This document shows, piece after piece, positions 6,871 through 13,254 of a stretch of DNA of 14,730 nucleotides. The notes beneath the pieces are model-generated. The model worked only from the letters and a program-made list of their open reading frames with translations, did not search any database and had not been told where the DNA came from. This DNA comes from Baffinella frigidus (taxonomy: Eukaryota > Cryptophyceae > Cryptomonadales > Baffinellaceae): NCBI GenBank assembly GCA_026770585.1, contig MU646418.1, positions 436,746-451,475 on the forward strand. Reading direction: 5' to 3'. The position numbers were made by a program, and so were the translations under genes. Every line of letters starts with the position of its first letter. Positions within the stretch are counted from its first letter, which is position 1.

Positions 6871-8357
6871 CAGGGTTTTAGGGTTTGGGATTTGGGGATT
6901 AGATTTCAGGGTTTAGGGCTTATGGTTTAGAGATCAGGGTTTGGTGATTGGGGCTTAGGGTGTAGGGTTCAGGGTTTAGGGTTTAGGGTTTAGGGTTTAG
7001 GGTTTGCATTTTAGGGGGCAGGGTTTAGGATTTAGTATTTAGGGTTCAGGGTTTAGACTTTAGGGTTTAGAGTTGAAGATTTGGGGTTTAGGATTCAGGA
7101 TTTAGGGTTTATGGTTCAGAGTTTATGATTTTGGGTTTAGGGATTAAATTGACGGTCTATGGTGTACGGTTTGTGCTTGAGGGATCAGGGGTCAGGGTTT
7201 AGGGTTGATGTTTCAGAGTTTAGGGTTCAGGGTGTAGGTTTTAGGTGTCAGGGTTTGGGGTTTAGGGTTCAGAGTTTAGGGTTTAGGGTTCAGGGTTTGA
7301 GGTTTAGGGTTTAGGAATCAGGGTAGGGTTTCTCGTTTAGGGGTTCGGGTTTCAGGGTTCAGGGTTCAGGGTTTAGGGTTTAGGGTTTGGGGTTTAGGGT
7401 TTAGGGTTCGGGGTTCAGGGTTTAGGGTTTAGGGTTTAGGGTTTGGTGTTGAGGGTGCAGTGTTTAGGGTTCAGGGTTTAGGGTTTAGGTTTGAGGAATC
7501 AGGGATTAGCATTTAGGGTTGAGGGTCAGGGGTTTGTCGTTTATGGTTTAGGGTGTAGGATGTGGGGTTCAAGGTTCAAGGTTTAGGGTTTAATGTTTTG
7601 ATTTTAGGGTTTAGGGTTTACATTTTAAAGGTCAAGGTTCAGGATTCAGGGTTTGGTGTTCAGAGTTTAGGGTTCAGGGATTGGGGTTCAGGGTTTAGGG
7701 TCCAGGGTTGAGGATTGAGGGTTGAGGATTTCGGATTGAGGATTTAGGGGTTGTGGGTTGTGGGTTTAGGGTTTAGGGTTCAGGGTTCAGGGTTTAGAGT
7801 TCAGGGTTTAGGGTTCAGCGTTTAGGGTTTAGGGTTTAGGGTTTAGAGTTTAGGGTTTAGGGTTCAGGGTTTAGTGTTTTGGATTTAGGCCTCAAGTTTT
7901 AGAATTCAGGGTGTAGAATTTACGGTTTGGGGTTCAGGGTTTTGGGTTTAATGTTCAGGGTTTATTAGGGTTGAGGGTTAAGGGTTTAGGTTTTAGGGTT
8001 GAGTGTTTAGGTTTTAGGGTGTAAGGTTTGGTGTTTGGGGTTTTGGGCTTAGGGTTTAGGGTTTCGGGATCAGCGTTTATGGTTTACGGTGTTGAGTTCA
8101 GGGTTTAGGGTTTAGGGTTCGGGGTTTAGGGTTTAGGGTTTGGGGGTCTGTGTTTTCAATTTAGTGGTGAGGGTTTAGAGTTTTGATTTTAGGGTTGGGG
8201 GTTGAGGGTTCAGGGTTTTTGGTTAGGGTGTACGGTTTAGGGTTTATCGTTTAGGGTTTAGGGTTTAGGGTTTTGGGGTTCAGGGTTTATAATTTAGGGC
8301 TTGGGGTTTTGGGTTTTGGGTGAGGGGTTTAGGGTTCAGGGTTTATGGTTCAGAGGT
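6871..8357 (+). repeat. large interstitial telomere-like array, G-rich on + strand
   Basis: About 1.5 kb of TTTAGGG heptamers and variants (TTCAGGG, TTGAGGG, TGTAGGG, TTTGGGG, GTTTATGG) with frequent short non-unit insertions. The longest exact run is near 6971-7005 (five units). Register is looser than in the C-rich array at 5019. No open frame here is meaningful. Orientation is opposite to the 5019-5610 array. Confidence 0.97.
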
Positions 8358-8504
8358 TAGTGAGACCCCGCTTGGGTCGAGAGGCGTCTCGCAAGGCCGT
8401 GAGGCAACACAAGCTGAGACCAAACCTGAGTTCATTGACCCTTCTCAAGAGGCTCGCGACCTGGCCCATGGACGAGGCTCGCTACCTGTCTGACCGAGGC
8501 TCAC
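8358..8504. other. non-telomeric island inside the array
   Basis: About 147 bp of complex sequence interrupts the heptamers. GTTAG occurs at both junctions (8356 and 8506), followed or preceded by GTGAG and CTCAC. This looks like a short inserted element with a small duplication and inverted ends. Inside, GAGGCTCGC(G/T)ACCTG is present twice, 25-26 bp apart. A 61-codon frame with no known domain crosses it but begins and ends in the array. Confidence 0.6.
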
Positions 8505-8800
8505 AGTTAGCATTTAGTATTGTGGGTTGAGGGTTCCGGATTTCAGGTTTAGAGTTTAGGGTTTAGGGTTTAGGGTTTAGGATTTAGGGCTCAAGTTTTA
8601 GGTTTTATGGCTTAGGGCTTAGGGTTCAGAAATCAGGAGTTAGCATTCAGGGTGAGGGTCTAGGGTTTGTTGTTTAAGGTTCACGGCTCAGGGTTTACAG
8701 AACCGTTTTTTTTCAGAACCGTTTCTTATGAGCGAGGTACCCCTGTAGTATTTGATTTTTAGGTTTTAGGGCTTGGTGTTTAAGAGGTTGGGTTTATGAT
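8505..8800 (+). repeat. continuation of G-rich telomere-like array
   Basis: TTTAGGG-type heptamers resume after the island. They are interrupted at about 8690-8750 by CAGAACCGTTT occurring twice (8698 and 8714) and by a family B terminus. The last recognisable units fade near 8795. Confidence 0.9.
8720..8747 (-). mobile_element. family B MITE, solitary terminal repeat
   Basis: CGTTTCTTATGAGCGAGG then TACCCCTGTA is the right end of family B, inserted within the telomere-like array. No matching left end lies upstream. A family B internal core without ends follows at 8803-8870, so this may be one element disrupted by later sequence, or two fragments. Confidence 0.75.
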
Positions 8801-8802
8801 TT

Positions 8803-8870
8803 ACCCCAGGACCCTACAGTAGCCATATGCGTACATTTAGGGCCCTATGGTGGTCCTAGGGGGTGGGCGT
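8803..8870 (+). mobile_element. family B MITE, internal core lacking ends
   Basis: CCCCAGGACCCTACAGTAG, then GGGCCCTATGGTGGTCCTAG and GGGGTGGGCG match the internal part of the family B copy at 9315-9431 closely. Terminal repeats are missing on both sides. Confidence 0.7.
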
Positions 8871-9087
8871 ATTCGCCATACGAGGGTTACACCGCCTCTC
8901 AAAACACCCTTGGGAAGAAAAGGTGCGGTCATCCATGATCGAACCCAACATGGCCACCATGTATTCCCTTCCGTGAAGGCCTTGGGGATCCTGACAGTCA
9001 AGGCCTTCTGGGCTCGGCTTCTTTGTTTTCAAAATATGCGTGGACCAAATCCTCGTCCCCCGCCATATGCAAGCGCGTTGCAGGGTC
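8871..9087. other. unassigned stretch between family B copies
   Basis: The word AAGGCCTT occurs twice about 23 bp apart (around 8977 and 9000). A plus-strand frame crossing this stretch runs into the MITE terminal repeat, so its end is element-derived. There is no supported gene. Confidence 0.4.
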
Positions 9088-9210
9088 TACAGGGGTACCT
9101 CGCTCATAAGAAACCGCCCCCCCCCCTAGGACCACCATAGGACCCTAGGCATAGCCCTACTGTAGGGTCCTAGGGGGGGGCGGTTTCTTATGAGCGAGGT
9201 ACCCCTGTAG
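9088..9210. mobile_element. family B palindromic MITE, copy B1
   Basis: This element is about 122 bp. The left end TACAGGGGTACCTCGCTCAT and the right end ATGAGCGAGGTACCCCTGTA are perfect inverted repeats. Pairing continues inward through AAGAAACCG and C-runs to CCTAGGACC. It is nearly a full palindrome with a centre of GACCCTAGGCATAGCCCTAC. GGGTC flanks both sides (9083-9087 and 9211-9215), a likely 5-bp target-site duplication. It has no coding capacity, so movement would need a transposase supplied elsewhere. Confidence 0.88.
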
Positions 9211-9274
9211 GGGTCAGGGGTTGCAGCACCCCATCGGCACTAACGGTCGCGCTAAGTTGCTTAATATCCGCGCT

Positions 9275-9312
9275 AGAGGGGTACCTCGCATGTAAGAACA
9301 CGCCCCCCCCTC
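9275..9312 (+). mobile_element. family B MITE, truncated left end
   Basis: AGGGGTACCTCGCATGTAAG, then AACACGCCCCCCCC is a left terminal repeat with small changes. It stops where the next copy begins at 9315. Confidence 0.7.
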
Positions 9313-9314
9313 TT

Positions 9315-9431
9315 CAGGGGTACCTCGCTCACAAGACACTGCCTCCCCCTAGGACCCCACAGTAGGCCTATGCCTAGGGCCCTATGGTGGTCCTAGGGGG
9401 GCTGGCGCTTTCTTACGAGCGAGGTACTGTA
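9315..9431. mobile_element. family B palindromic MITE, copy B2
   Basis: The left end is CAGGGGTACCTCGCTCACAA. The core has CCCCTAGGACC, CAGTAGGCCTATGCCTAGGG and CCCTATGGTGGTCCTAGG. The right end TTACGAGCGAGGTACTGTA lacks three Cs of the usual GGTACCCCTGTA, a small deletion that would impair the terminal repeat. Confidence 0.85.
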
Positions 9432-9564
9432 AAGAGCGTTCTGAAATTCGAAGTGCCCCCGTAGGCGAATACGGACACACGCCGGCCTAAGGGCCATACA
9501 TGAGGGCTGTTGCTAGGAGGTTGGGACCATCCTGGGTGCGTGTCCCACATTCGAGAGAAACCCC

Positions 9565-9570
9565 TTTATT
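9565..9570 (-). promoter_or_regulatory. candidate poly(A) signal AATAAA
   Basis: AATAAA on the minus strand lies 53-58 bases after the stop codon of the gene at 9623-10075. That is a usual distance for a eukaryotic 3-prime UTR. It supports the reading of that frame as a real, complete gene, although some protists do not rely on this hexamer. Confidence 0.45.
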
Positions 9571-9622
9571 CACACGCCTCTCCACATCGAACAGATAAGC
9601 ACCACCTTCCACCGCGCCCTAG

Positions 9623-10075
9623 CTATCCGAGGACGACGCTCGGTCCGCGCCCCATGCCGGTGCTCGACAGACGATTGAAGGCAGAGCTCGAGGGCCTCGA
9701 AGAGGCCGCAGAGGCAGCGTCGGATGACAGAGCAGCGTGATACGTGTCGTCCGCACCGTGATACGTGTCGTCCTTGTTCACTGGAGACGAGCTCGAGGAG
9801 GAGAAGGATGCATCTTCATCCAAGTCAAAGGAGGATGTCAGCTTCGGCAAGTTGAGCAGGCAGCGCTGCCGCCTCTTCGAGTGCCTGTGCGCCAAGAGCT
9901 CCTCATGCGTCACCCACCCGGCCGAGCCCTCTGCAGACGCGCACCGCTGGAAGACTGGGAGGGCGGCCTGCCGCGCACCCGCGCCAAGGAGGTCGTCGGC
10001 CGACTTGGAAAAGGAATGCTTGGGGGAAACGTCGTCGCGGACGAGACGCTGGACAGCGAGAAGGACGTTCTGCAT
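9623..10075 (-). CDS. hypothetical Ser-rich protein (150 aa)
   Basis: This is the most convincing coding region in the window: an ATG-to-TAG frame with strong C/G preference at third codon positions. An in-frame TAA lies about 57 bases upstream of the ATG, so no earlier start exists in an unspliced transcript. The start context is AGCCATGC. The N-terminal half is mixed sequence (MQNVLLAVQRLVRDD...), with a single Trp at 54. A basic patch, HRHSKRRQR, sits at 63-71 and could be a nuclear localisation signal. An acidic DLDED (84-88), six serines (92-97) and a Ser/Ala-rich tail (116-138) follow. Residues 102-115 are two copies of DDTYH(G/A)A, produced by a 21-bp tandem duplication at 736-773 of the 9-kb block (9736-9773). 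There is no signal peptide or membrane segment. I do not recognise a family, so function is unknown. It could also be the only visible exon of a longer gene. Confidence 0.65.
   Translation of the reverse strand: MQNVLLAVQRLVRDDVSPKHSFSKSADDLLGAGARQAALPVFQRCASAEGSAGWVTHEELLAHRHSKRRQRCLLNLPKLTSSFDLDEDASFSSSSSSPVNKDDTYHGADDTYHAALSSDAASAASSRPSSSAFNRLSSTGMGRGPSVVLG
9736..9773. repeat. 21-bp in-frame tandem duplication
   Basis: CGTGATACGTGTCGTCCGCAC (9736-9756) is followed by CGTGATACGTGTCGTCC (9757-9773). The period is exactly seven codons, so the duplication preserves the reading frame of the gene on the other strand. That agrees with selection for an open frame. Confidence 0.85.
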
Positions 10076-10640
10076 GGCTGTGACGGTGCGAAGTTTGTGT
10101 GGAGGTTGTTGTCTTGTTCTTGTTCTTTATGTAAATCTTTGCCTCATGAGATTTTCCCTGGGGAGATTTTGAAAGAATTTGATGCAAAAAAGAAAAGATA
10201 CCATCACGTGTAAAAGTGCAAAGGGCGTCATGTGACCCGGTTTTTGGATGACCGGTGTGCCTATGGGTGTGCCCAGGGTTGTGCCTTAGGTGTGCCTGTG
10301 ACCTTTACTCCTTATTCACGGCCTTCTATGTCAGAAAGGTCAGTTTTATGGGACGTGAAGAGATCCGCAGGAAAGGATCATTGACTCAACACATGAGACG
10401 AATTAACACGTGATGAAAACGACGTGTGGTAAAAATCAAGAAGTGCATTTTTTTGGGTGTGTCTGAGACGTGACAACGGGGGACAAACGTGGCGTGTCCA
10501 ATGCATGTCCGCGGCTCGAGGTTTCCTCCGGCCTCGCCCGCGTGACCGCCGCGTGAGCGCCAGGTGACTGCGTCTGCAGGCGCCCACCACGTATTCACCA
10601 CGTTACCTTCCCCAACTTGCGTGAAGCGGACGTGAAACCA
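10076..10640 (-). promoter_or_regulatory. candidate upstream regulatory region rich in ACGTG cores
   Basis: The region upstream of the 9623-10075 gene contains CACGTG at 10205-10210 and 10407-10412. ACGTG or its complement also occurs at 10353, 10422, 10468, 10487, 10588, 10599 and 10630. CACGTG/ACGTG is the core bound by bHLH and bZIP factors in many eukaryotes. Nine occurrences in about 430 bp is well above what random sequence of this composition would be expected to give. No TATA box is evident. The 10378-10601 minus-strand frames overlapping it look spurious. Confidence 0.35.
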
Positions 10641-10804
10641 ACTTACCTCGAAGCTTTGTACGTACCGGAATCACGGATACCGGTAATCGTGCAGAGATGC
10701 GTTGACCTCGGTTTCCCCCCCGTCCCAGGAATGGCTTCTCTGATCTCGGGCGACGCAAGGGTCTAGAATATTTCCTCTTGGGCGACGGCCTCCTTGAACG
10801 GTTG

Positions 10805-11034
10805 CCCCGTCAACGCCGTGACCGATCACCCCTGCGTGCGAGGTTCAAGGAGGGGGGCGCCCAAGGCCCAAGGAGGGGCATCATGATACGAAGGAGCTTC
10901 CGTAGGACTCCTGAGGCGGGCCCGTCAGTCCAGGATTTCTCGAGAAATCCTCAGGATTTCTCTGGGAAAAGTTGATTTTCCCGTCAACGCCGTGACCTCT
11001 AGGTCACCCGTCAACGCCGTGACCTCTAGGTCAC
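10805..11034 (+). repeat. 27-bp tandem repeat with internal palindrome
   Basis: Two exact 27-bp copies, 10981-11007 and 11008-11034, each consist of CCGTCAACGCCGTGACC plus TCTAGGTCAC. An 18-bp piece (CCCGTCAACGCCGTGACC) also stands at 10805-10822. Each full copy contains GTGACCT-CT-AGGTCAC, a 7-bp-arm palindrome. Immediately downstream, TCACCTCT and AGAGGTGA form another inverted repeat around ten bases. The minus-strand translation gives GDLEVTALTG twice, which follows from the repeat. Confidence 0.9.
10818..10980 (+). repeat. 163-bp direct duplication, copy 1
   Basis: This block starts GTGACCGATCACCCCTGCGT and recurs at 11053-11219 with only a 4-bp insertion, a 1-bp deletion and a few substitutions. 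It contains the perfect 18-bp palindrome GGATTTCTCGAGAAATCC (10933-10950) and ends GGGAAAAGTTGATTTTCC. Confidence 0.92.
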
Positions 11035-11052
11035 CTCTGTAGACAGGTAGAG

Positions 11053-11219
11053 GTGACCGATCACCCCTGCGTGCGAGGTTCAAGGAGGGGGGCGCCCAAG
11101 CAAGGCCCAAGGAGGGGCATCATGATACGCAGGAGCTTCGTAGGACTCCTGAGGCGGGCCCGTCAGTCCAGGATTTCTCGAGAAATCCTCAGGATTTCTC
11201 TGGGAAAAGTTGATTTTCC
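11053..11219 (+). repeat. 163-bp direct duplication, copy 2
   Basis: This is the second copy, 235 bp after the first, with the same 18-bp palindrome at 11171-11188. After the end, TGGGAAAAGTCAACTTTCCC continues as a diverged further unit of GGGAAAAGTTGATTTTCCC. The open frames crossing both copies are repeat by-products. Confidence 0.92.
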
Positions 11220-11306
11220 CTGGGAAAAGTCAACTTTCCCCACCCTAAAAACCCCTGTTTTGTTTTCGGGGACAAGGGCCTTTTCTCACATCGCAACGTG
11301 GGGGGC

Positions 11307-11577
11307 TACGAAGCTTCGTACTCGTAGGTAAAGGATAGGTGGTGGAGGGGGTTTTCCGCTCTCCTTGCGATGCCTGCAAGGTGAGTGGTCCACACATTTC
11401 TGCCCCGCCCGCCATCCGCTCGTAAGGAGGTGCACGGGGCAAATGGGTGTGGAGTAGGTGGAGGCCTCGTGGGTGCTTCACGGGAGAGACAGGGGATTGC
11501 CTCGCCGACCGGTTCTTCCGGGTTTTGGCGGGTAAAACCTTGGTGAATCTTCCTAAGTATGGGTACGAAGCTTCGTA
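11307..11577. repeat. pair of 14-bp palindromes TACGAAGCTTCGTA
   Basis: The perfect palindrome TACGAAGCTTCGTA occurs at 11307-11320 and 11564-11577. Related words occur at 5740-5750, 10650-10661 and 12862-12872, and in the duplicated block as TACGAAGgaGCTTCCGTA. They may be ends of a small palindromic element or binding sites. No function can be assigned. Confidence 0.6.
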
Positions 11578-11846
11578 GTGGCAGTTTCTTGGATAGGAAA
11601 GCTTTGGTGCAGTTCCCTGATGCTTTCCTAAACTCGCCTCATTTCTGCGCCGTGCAATTCTCTTTCGAATAAAGTCAATAAGTGTCAATTTATGCGGGGA
11701 CCCTGCAAAAAGTTTTATTTCTCGAGTCTAATGATTAATGGTTTCCCGCCGACTTGGAGCGGTTCTATCCCGCTCCAAGTCGGCGGGAATCATTTTCTTC
11801 TGTGATTGACTTTACAAGTGTGTTTATCTGTTTTTTTGCGCCGCAG
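11381..11846 (+). other. candidate intron
   Basis: CAAG|GTGAGT at 11381 is a perfect eukaryotic donor. TGTTTATCTGTTTTTTTGCG, then CCGCAG|GC ending at 11846 is a strong pyrimidine-rich acceptor. The junction would join ...CGA TGC CTG CAA G to GC TAC CTA ATT, giving RCLQGYLIS in frame with the open frame that follows. Upstream, this frame meets a TAA at 11329, so any first exon would be short or begin at another acceptor. Read separately, the minus strand is open across 11245-11688 without a recognisable domain. The intron would contain the strong hairpin at 11743-11789. Confidence 0.35.
11743..11789. repeat. perfect 20-bp stem hairpin
   Basis: The arm TTCCCGCCGACTTGGAGCGG (11743-11762) and its exact reverse complement (11770-11789) enclose a 7-base loop, TTCTATC. 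After a six-base bulge on one side, AATGATT (11730-11736) pairs with AATCATT (11788-11794), extending the structure. The stem is GC-rich and uninterrupted while neighbouring repeats are degenerate, so it is recent or under selection. It lies inside the proposed intron. Possible readings are a small fold-back element or a structured RNA such as a miRNA-like precursor, but the stem is short for the latter. Confidence 0.9.
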
Positions 11847-12280
11847 GCTACCTAATTTCGGGCGACATCTCGTACAAATGCCGTTATTTCCCGAGAAATA
11901 GAAAACCCGCAATCGAAAGTCAATTGTTTCCACCTGAGAAACATTTGGCCGCGATAAAATCACTTGTAAAGTCGATCGCAGAAGAATCTGATATCGTTTC
12001 TCGAACTCAAATCACACTTCTCGAGTCTCGAGAAATTTTCCGAGACACAACCCTTAGGGCTGGGAACTCATTAATTAAGCGACGGTTCAATAAGGCTCAA
12101 CAATATGTTGAGTTGAGCAAATTGGCCGGCTCAACTCAACAACAACTCCCAGGCTCAGGTCAGCGCAACTCAGCTCAACTCAACAAGGATCACTATACCA
12201 AATTTTTGTACCAGACACCAGATTTTGGTACTAGAATTTGTACTGGAACAGATCTTCCCTGTCCAATTGTAAAGGATTAA
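11847..12280 (+). CDS. candidate exon of an unrecognised gene
   Basis: The frame is open from just after TGA at 11807-11809 to TAA at 12278-12280 and contains no in-frame ATG. A strong 3-prime splice site precedes it. The first 80 or so codons read like real protein: YLISGDISYKCRYFPR, later EKHLAAIKSLVKSIAEE, then TQITLLESREIFRDTTL, rich in charged and aliphatic residues and suggestive of helices. From about 12090 the sequence enters CTCAACTCAAC repeats, so the downstream end is probably not original. No family was recognised. Codon use is less GC-biased than in the 9623-10075 gene, so this could be a decayed or foreign coding remnant. Confidence 0.35.
12090..12197. repeat. TTGAG/CTCAA repeat block 1
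   Basis: GTTGAGTTGAGC and GGCTCAACTCAAC face each other within about 40 bp, followed by further CTCAACTCAACAAGGATC. The same words recur at 12705-12750 and 12775-12830. The blocks form inverted pairs around the family B copy and next to both candidate coding remnants. Confidence 0.8.
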
Positions 12281-12315
12281 AACTTGATACTCTCGTCAGA
12301 AATCTCGTGTTGAGA

Positions 12316-12391
12316 ATGCCGCCGCCGCGTGAGAGGGATCGGCCCTTCGATTCTGACTCGGAGGAGCAGGAGGAGCACTCATCGCTGATAG
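12316..12391 (+). CDS. candidate short exon beside family B copy
   Basis: ATG at 12316 opens MPPPRERDRPFDSDSEEQ, then EEHSSLI, an acidic N-terminus in unbroken frame up to ATAG|GTGCAG at 12391/12392. If the adjacent element is spliced out (12392-12517), this frame stops three codons later. Another phase stays open for about 30 more codons (STRYELHVDLLEIRL). Coding status is therefore uncertain. Confidence 0.25.
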
Positions 12392-12397
12392 GTGCAG

Positions 12398-12513
12398 TAC
12401 AGGGGTGCCTCGCTCATAGTCCCCCTAGGACCCTACATGTACAGTAGGCCTGTTCCTGGGCCTTACGGTGGTCCTAGGAGGGGGATCTTTCTTATGAGCG
12501 AGGTACCCCTGTA
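12398..12513. mobile_element. family B palindromic MITE, copy B3 (introner-like)
   Basis: The left end is TACAGGGGTGCCTCGCTCAT (one change from consensus, with a following deletion of about 10 bases). The core is CCCCTAGGACCCTAC and the right end is ATGAGCGAGGTACCCCTGTA. AGGTGC occurs at 12390-12395 and 12516-12521 as a likely 6-bp target-site duplication. GT in the first hexamer and AG in the second would define a 126-nt GT-AG intron (12392-12517). Its removal restores ATAG|GTGCTTCG exactly. Confidence 0.85.
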
Positions 12514-12521
12514 CCAGGTGC

Positions 12522-12700
12522 TTCGTGATCGGTGTTTCGACATTTGTATTACACTCAACGCTCCTGCCCCGTTGCCTGAGTACTCGCTACGAACTTCATG
12601 TGGATCTGTTGGAAATAAGGCTGTAGGCACGGAAATTCCCACTTGAAGGGGGCGACTTTCTGGACATTTCTGGACTTTTAGTACCGAATACTTATTGAGC
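12522..12700. other. unassigned stretch after copy B3
   Basis: Two frames stay open for 35-40 codons directly after the element. None continues convincingly and no stop-proximal poly(A) signal is apparent. This may be the tail of an interrupted gene. Confidence 0.3.
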
Positions 12701-12704
12701 CTAA

Positions 12705-12832
12705 TGATCCTTGTTGAGCCAACGGCTCAACTCAACTCAACAAGGATTCTCAAAACTATGGAACTGGCTCATTAAGACTCAACTCAACAACAAACTAAAG
12801 ATCCATGATACTGACTCAACTCAACAAGGATG
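12705..12832. repeat. TTGAG/CTCAA repeat block 2
   Basis: ATCCTTGTTGAGCC and GGCTCAACTCAACTCAACAA followed by GGAT form an inverted repeat around 12708-12748. A further GACTCAACTCAACAA occurs at about 12776, and GACTCAACTCAACAAGGATG at 12813-12832. These match block 1, in both orientations. Confidence 0.85.
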
Positions 12833-13119
12833 ATTTGAGTTCCCCGCCCTAGAAATCTTACCGTACGAAGCTTTTTAGTCATAATGGAAGTCCCATGATG
12901 GGACCCTGTAAGGACAGCATACATTTCTGTGGGTTCGCAGGCCAAGTCTATCTTGCAGTTGAGTTTGTACCTGAAAAGTCCATCTAAACGTAACCGCAAT
13001 GCGTAAATTTGAATTTCGGAGTGTGTCCGCACTCTTGTGTCACGGCCGCGGCGCATCCTGTTTTCGTACCGGGTCACGTCCTGGTTTTGTACCAGAAAAT
13101 TCAACTCAAGCTCACTCAT
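12784..13119 (-). CDS. weak candidate coding remnant
   Basis: The first ATG (13117-13119) opens a 111-codon frame, MSELELNFLVQNQDVTRYEN..., which reads like a plausible hydrophilic protein with alternating charged and aliphatic residues. Its last 15 residues lie in the CTCAA repeat, so the natural C-terminus is lost or this is chance. Upstream on the minus strand, CTCCCTTTCTCCCTTTTAG (ending 13257) is a fair splice acceptor, but none of its frames joins this one without a stop. No domain is recognised. Confidence 0.25.
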   Translation of the reverse strand: MSELELNFLVQNQDVTRYENRMRRGRDTRVRTHSEIQIYALRLRLDGLFRYKLNCKIDLACEPTEMYAVLTGSHHGTSIMTKKLRTVRFLGRGTQIILVELSQYHGSLVCC

Positions 13120-13254
13120 GGGAAAATACACTTCCCCTTGGTTCACTCTACGTACTGGTAGTTGGGTCCTAATCGACCTTCGGTGCACTTCTCTGGAGCC
13201 CTCACTGATCAAAGTGACTGTTCACTTTTTTCGGAAAAAAGGTGGAGGGCATAG

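Noticed and set aside
5019-8357. Regularly spaced repeats that could suggest a CRISPR-like array
   Set aside because: Unit is seven bases with no spacers; it is telomere-type repeat in eukaryotic DNA.
6871-8357. G-rich array as a functional telomere or chromosome end
   Set aside because: Highly degenerate, interrupted, and continued on both sides by other sequence.
8847-9140. 97-codon plus-strand frame
   Set aside because: Its C-terminal quarter is translated MITE terminal repeat and its start lies in a family B core fragment.
9737-10213. Plus-strand frames of 135-158 codons opposite the Ser-rich gene
   Set aside because: Antisense shadows; they lack the codon bias and 3-prime signal that the minus-strand frame has.
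10778-11331. Plus- and minus-strand frames through the duplicated blocks (GDLEVTALTG repeats and others)
   Set aside because: They follow the DNA duplications exactly and have no sign of selection on the protein.
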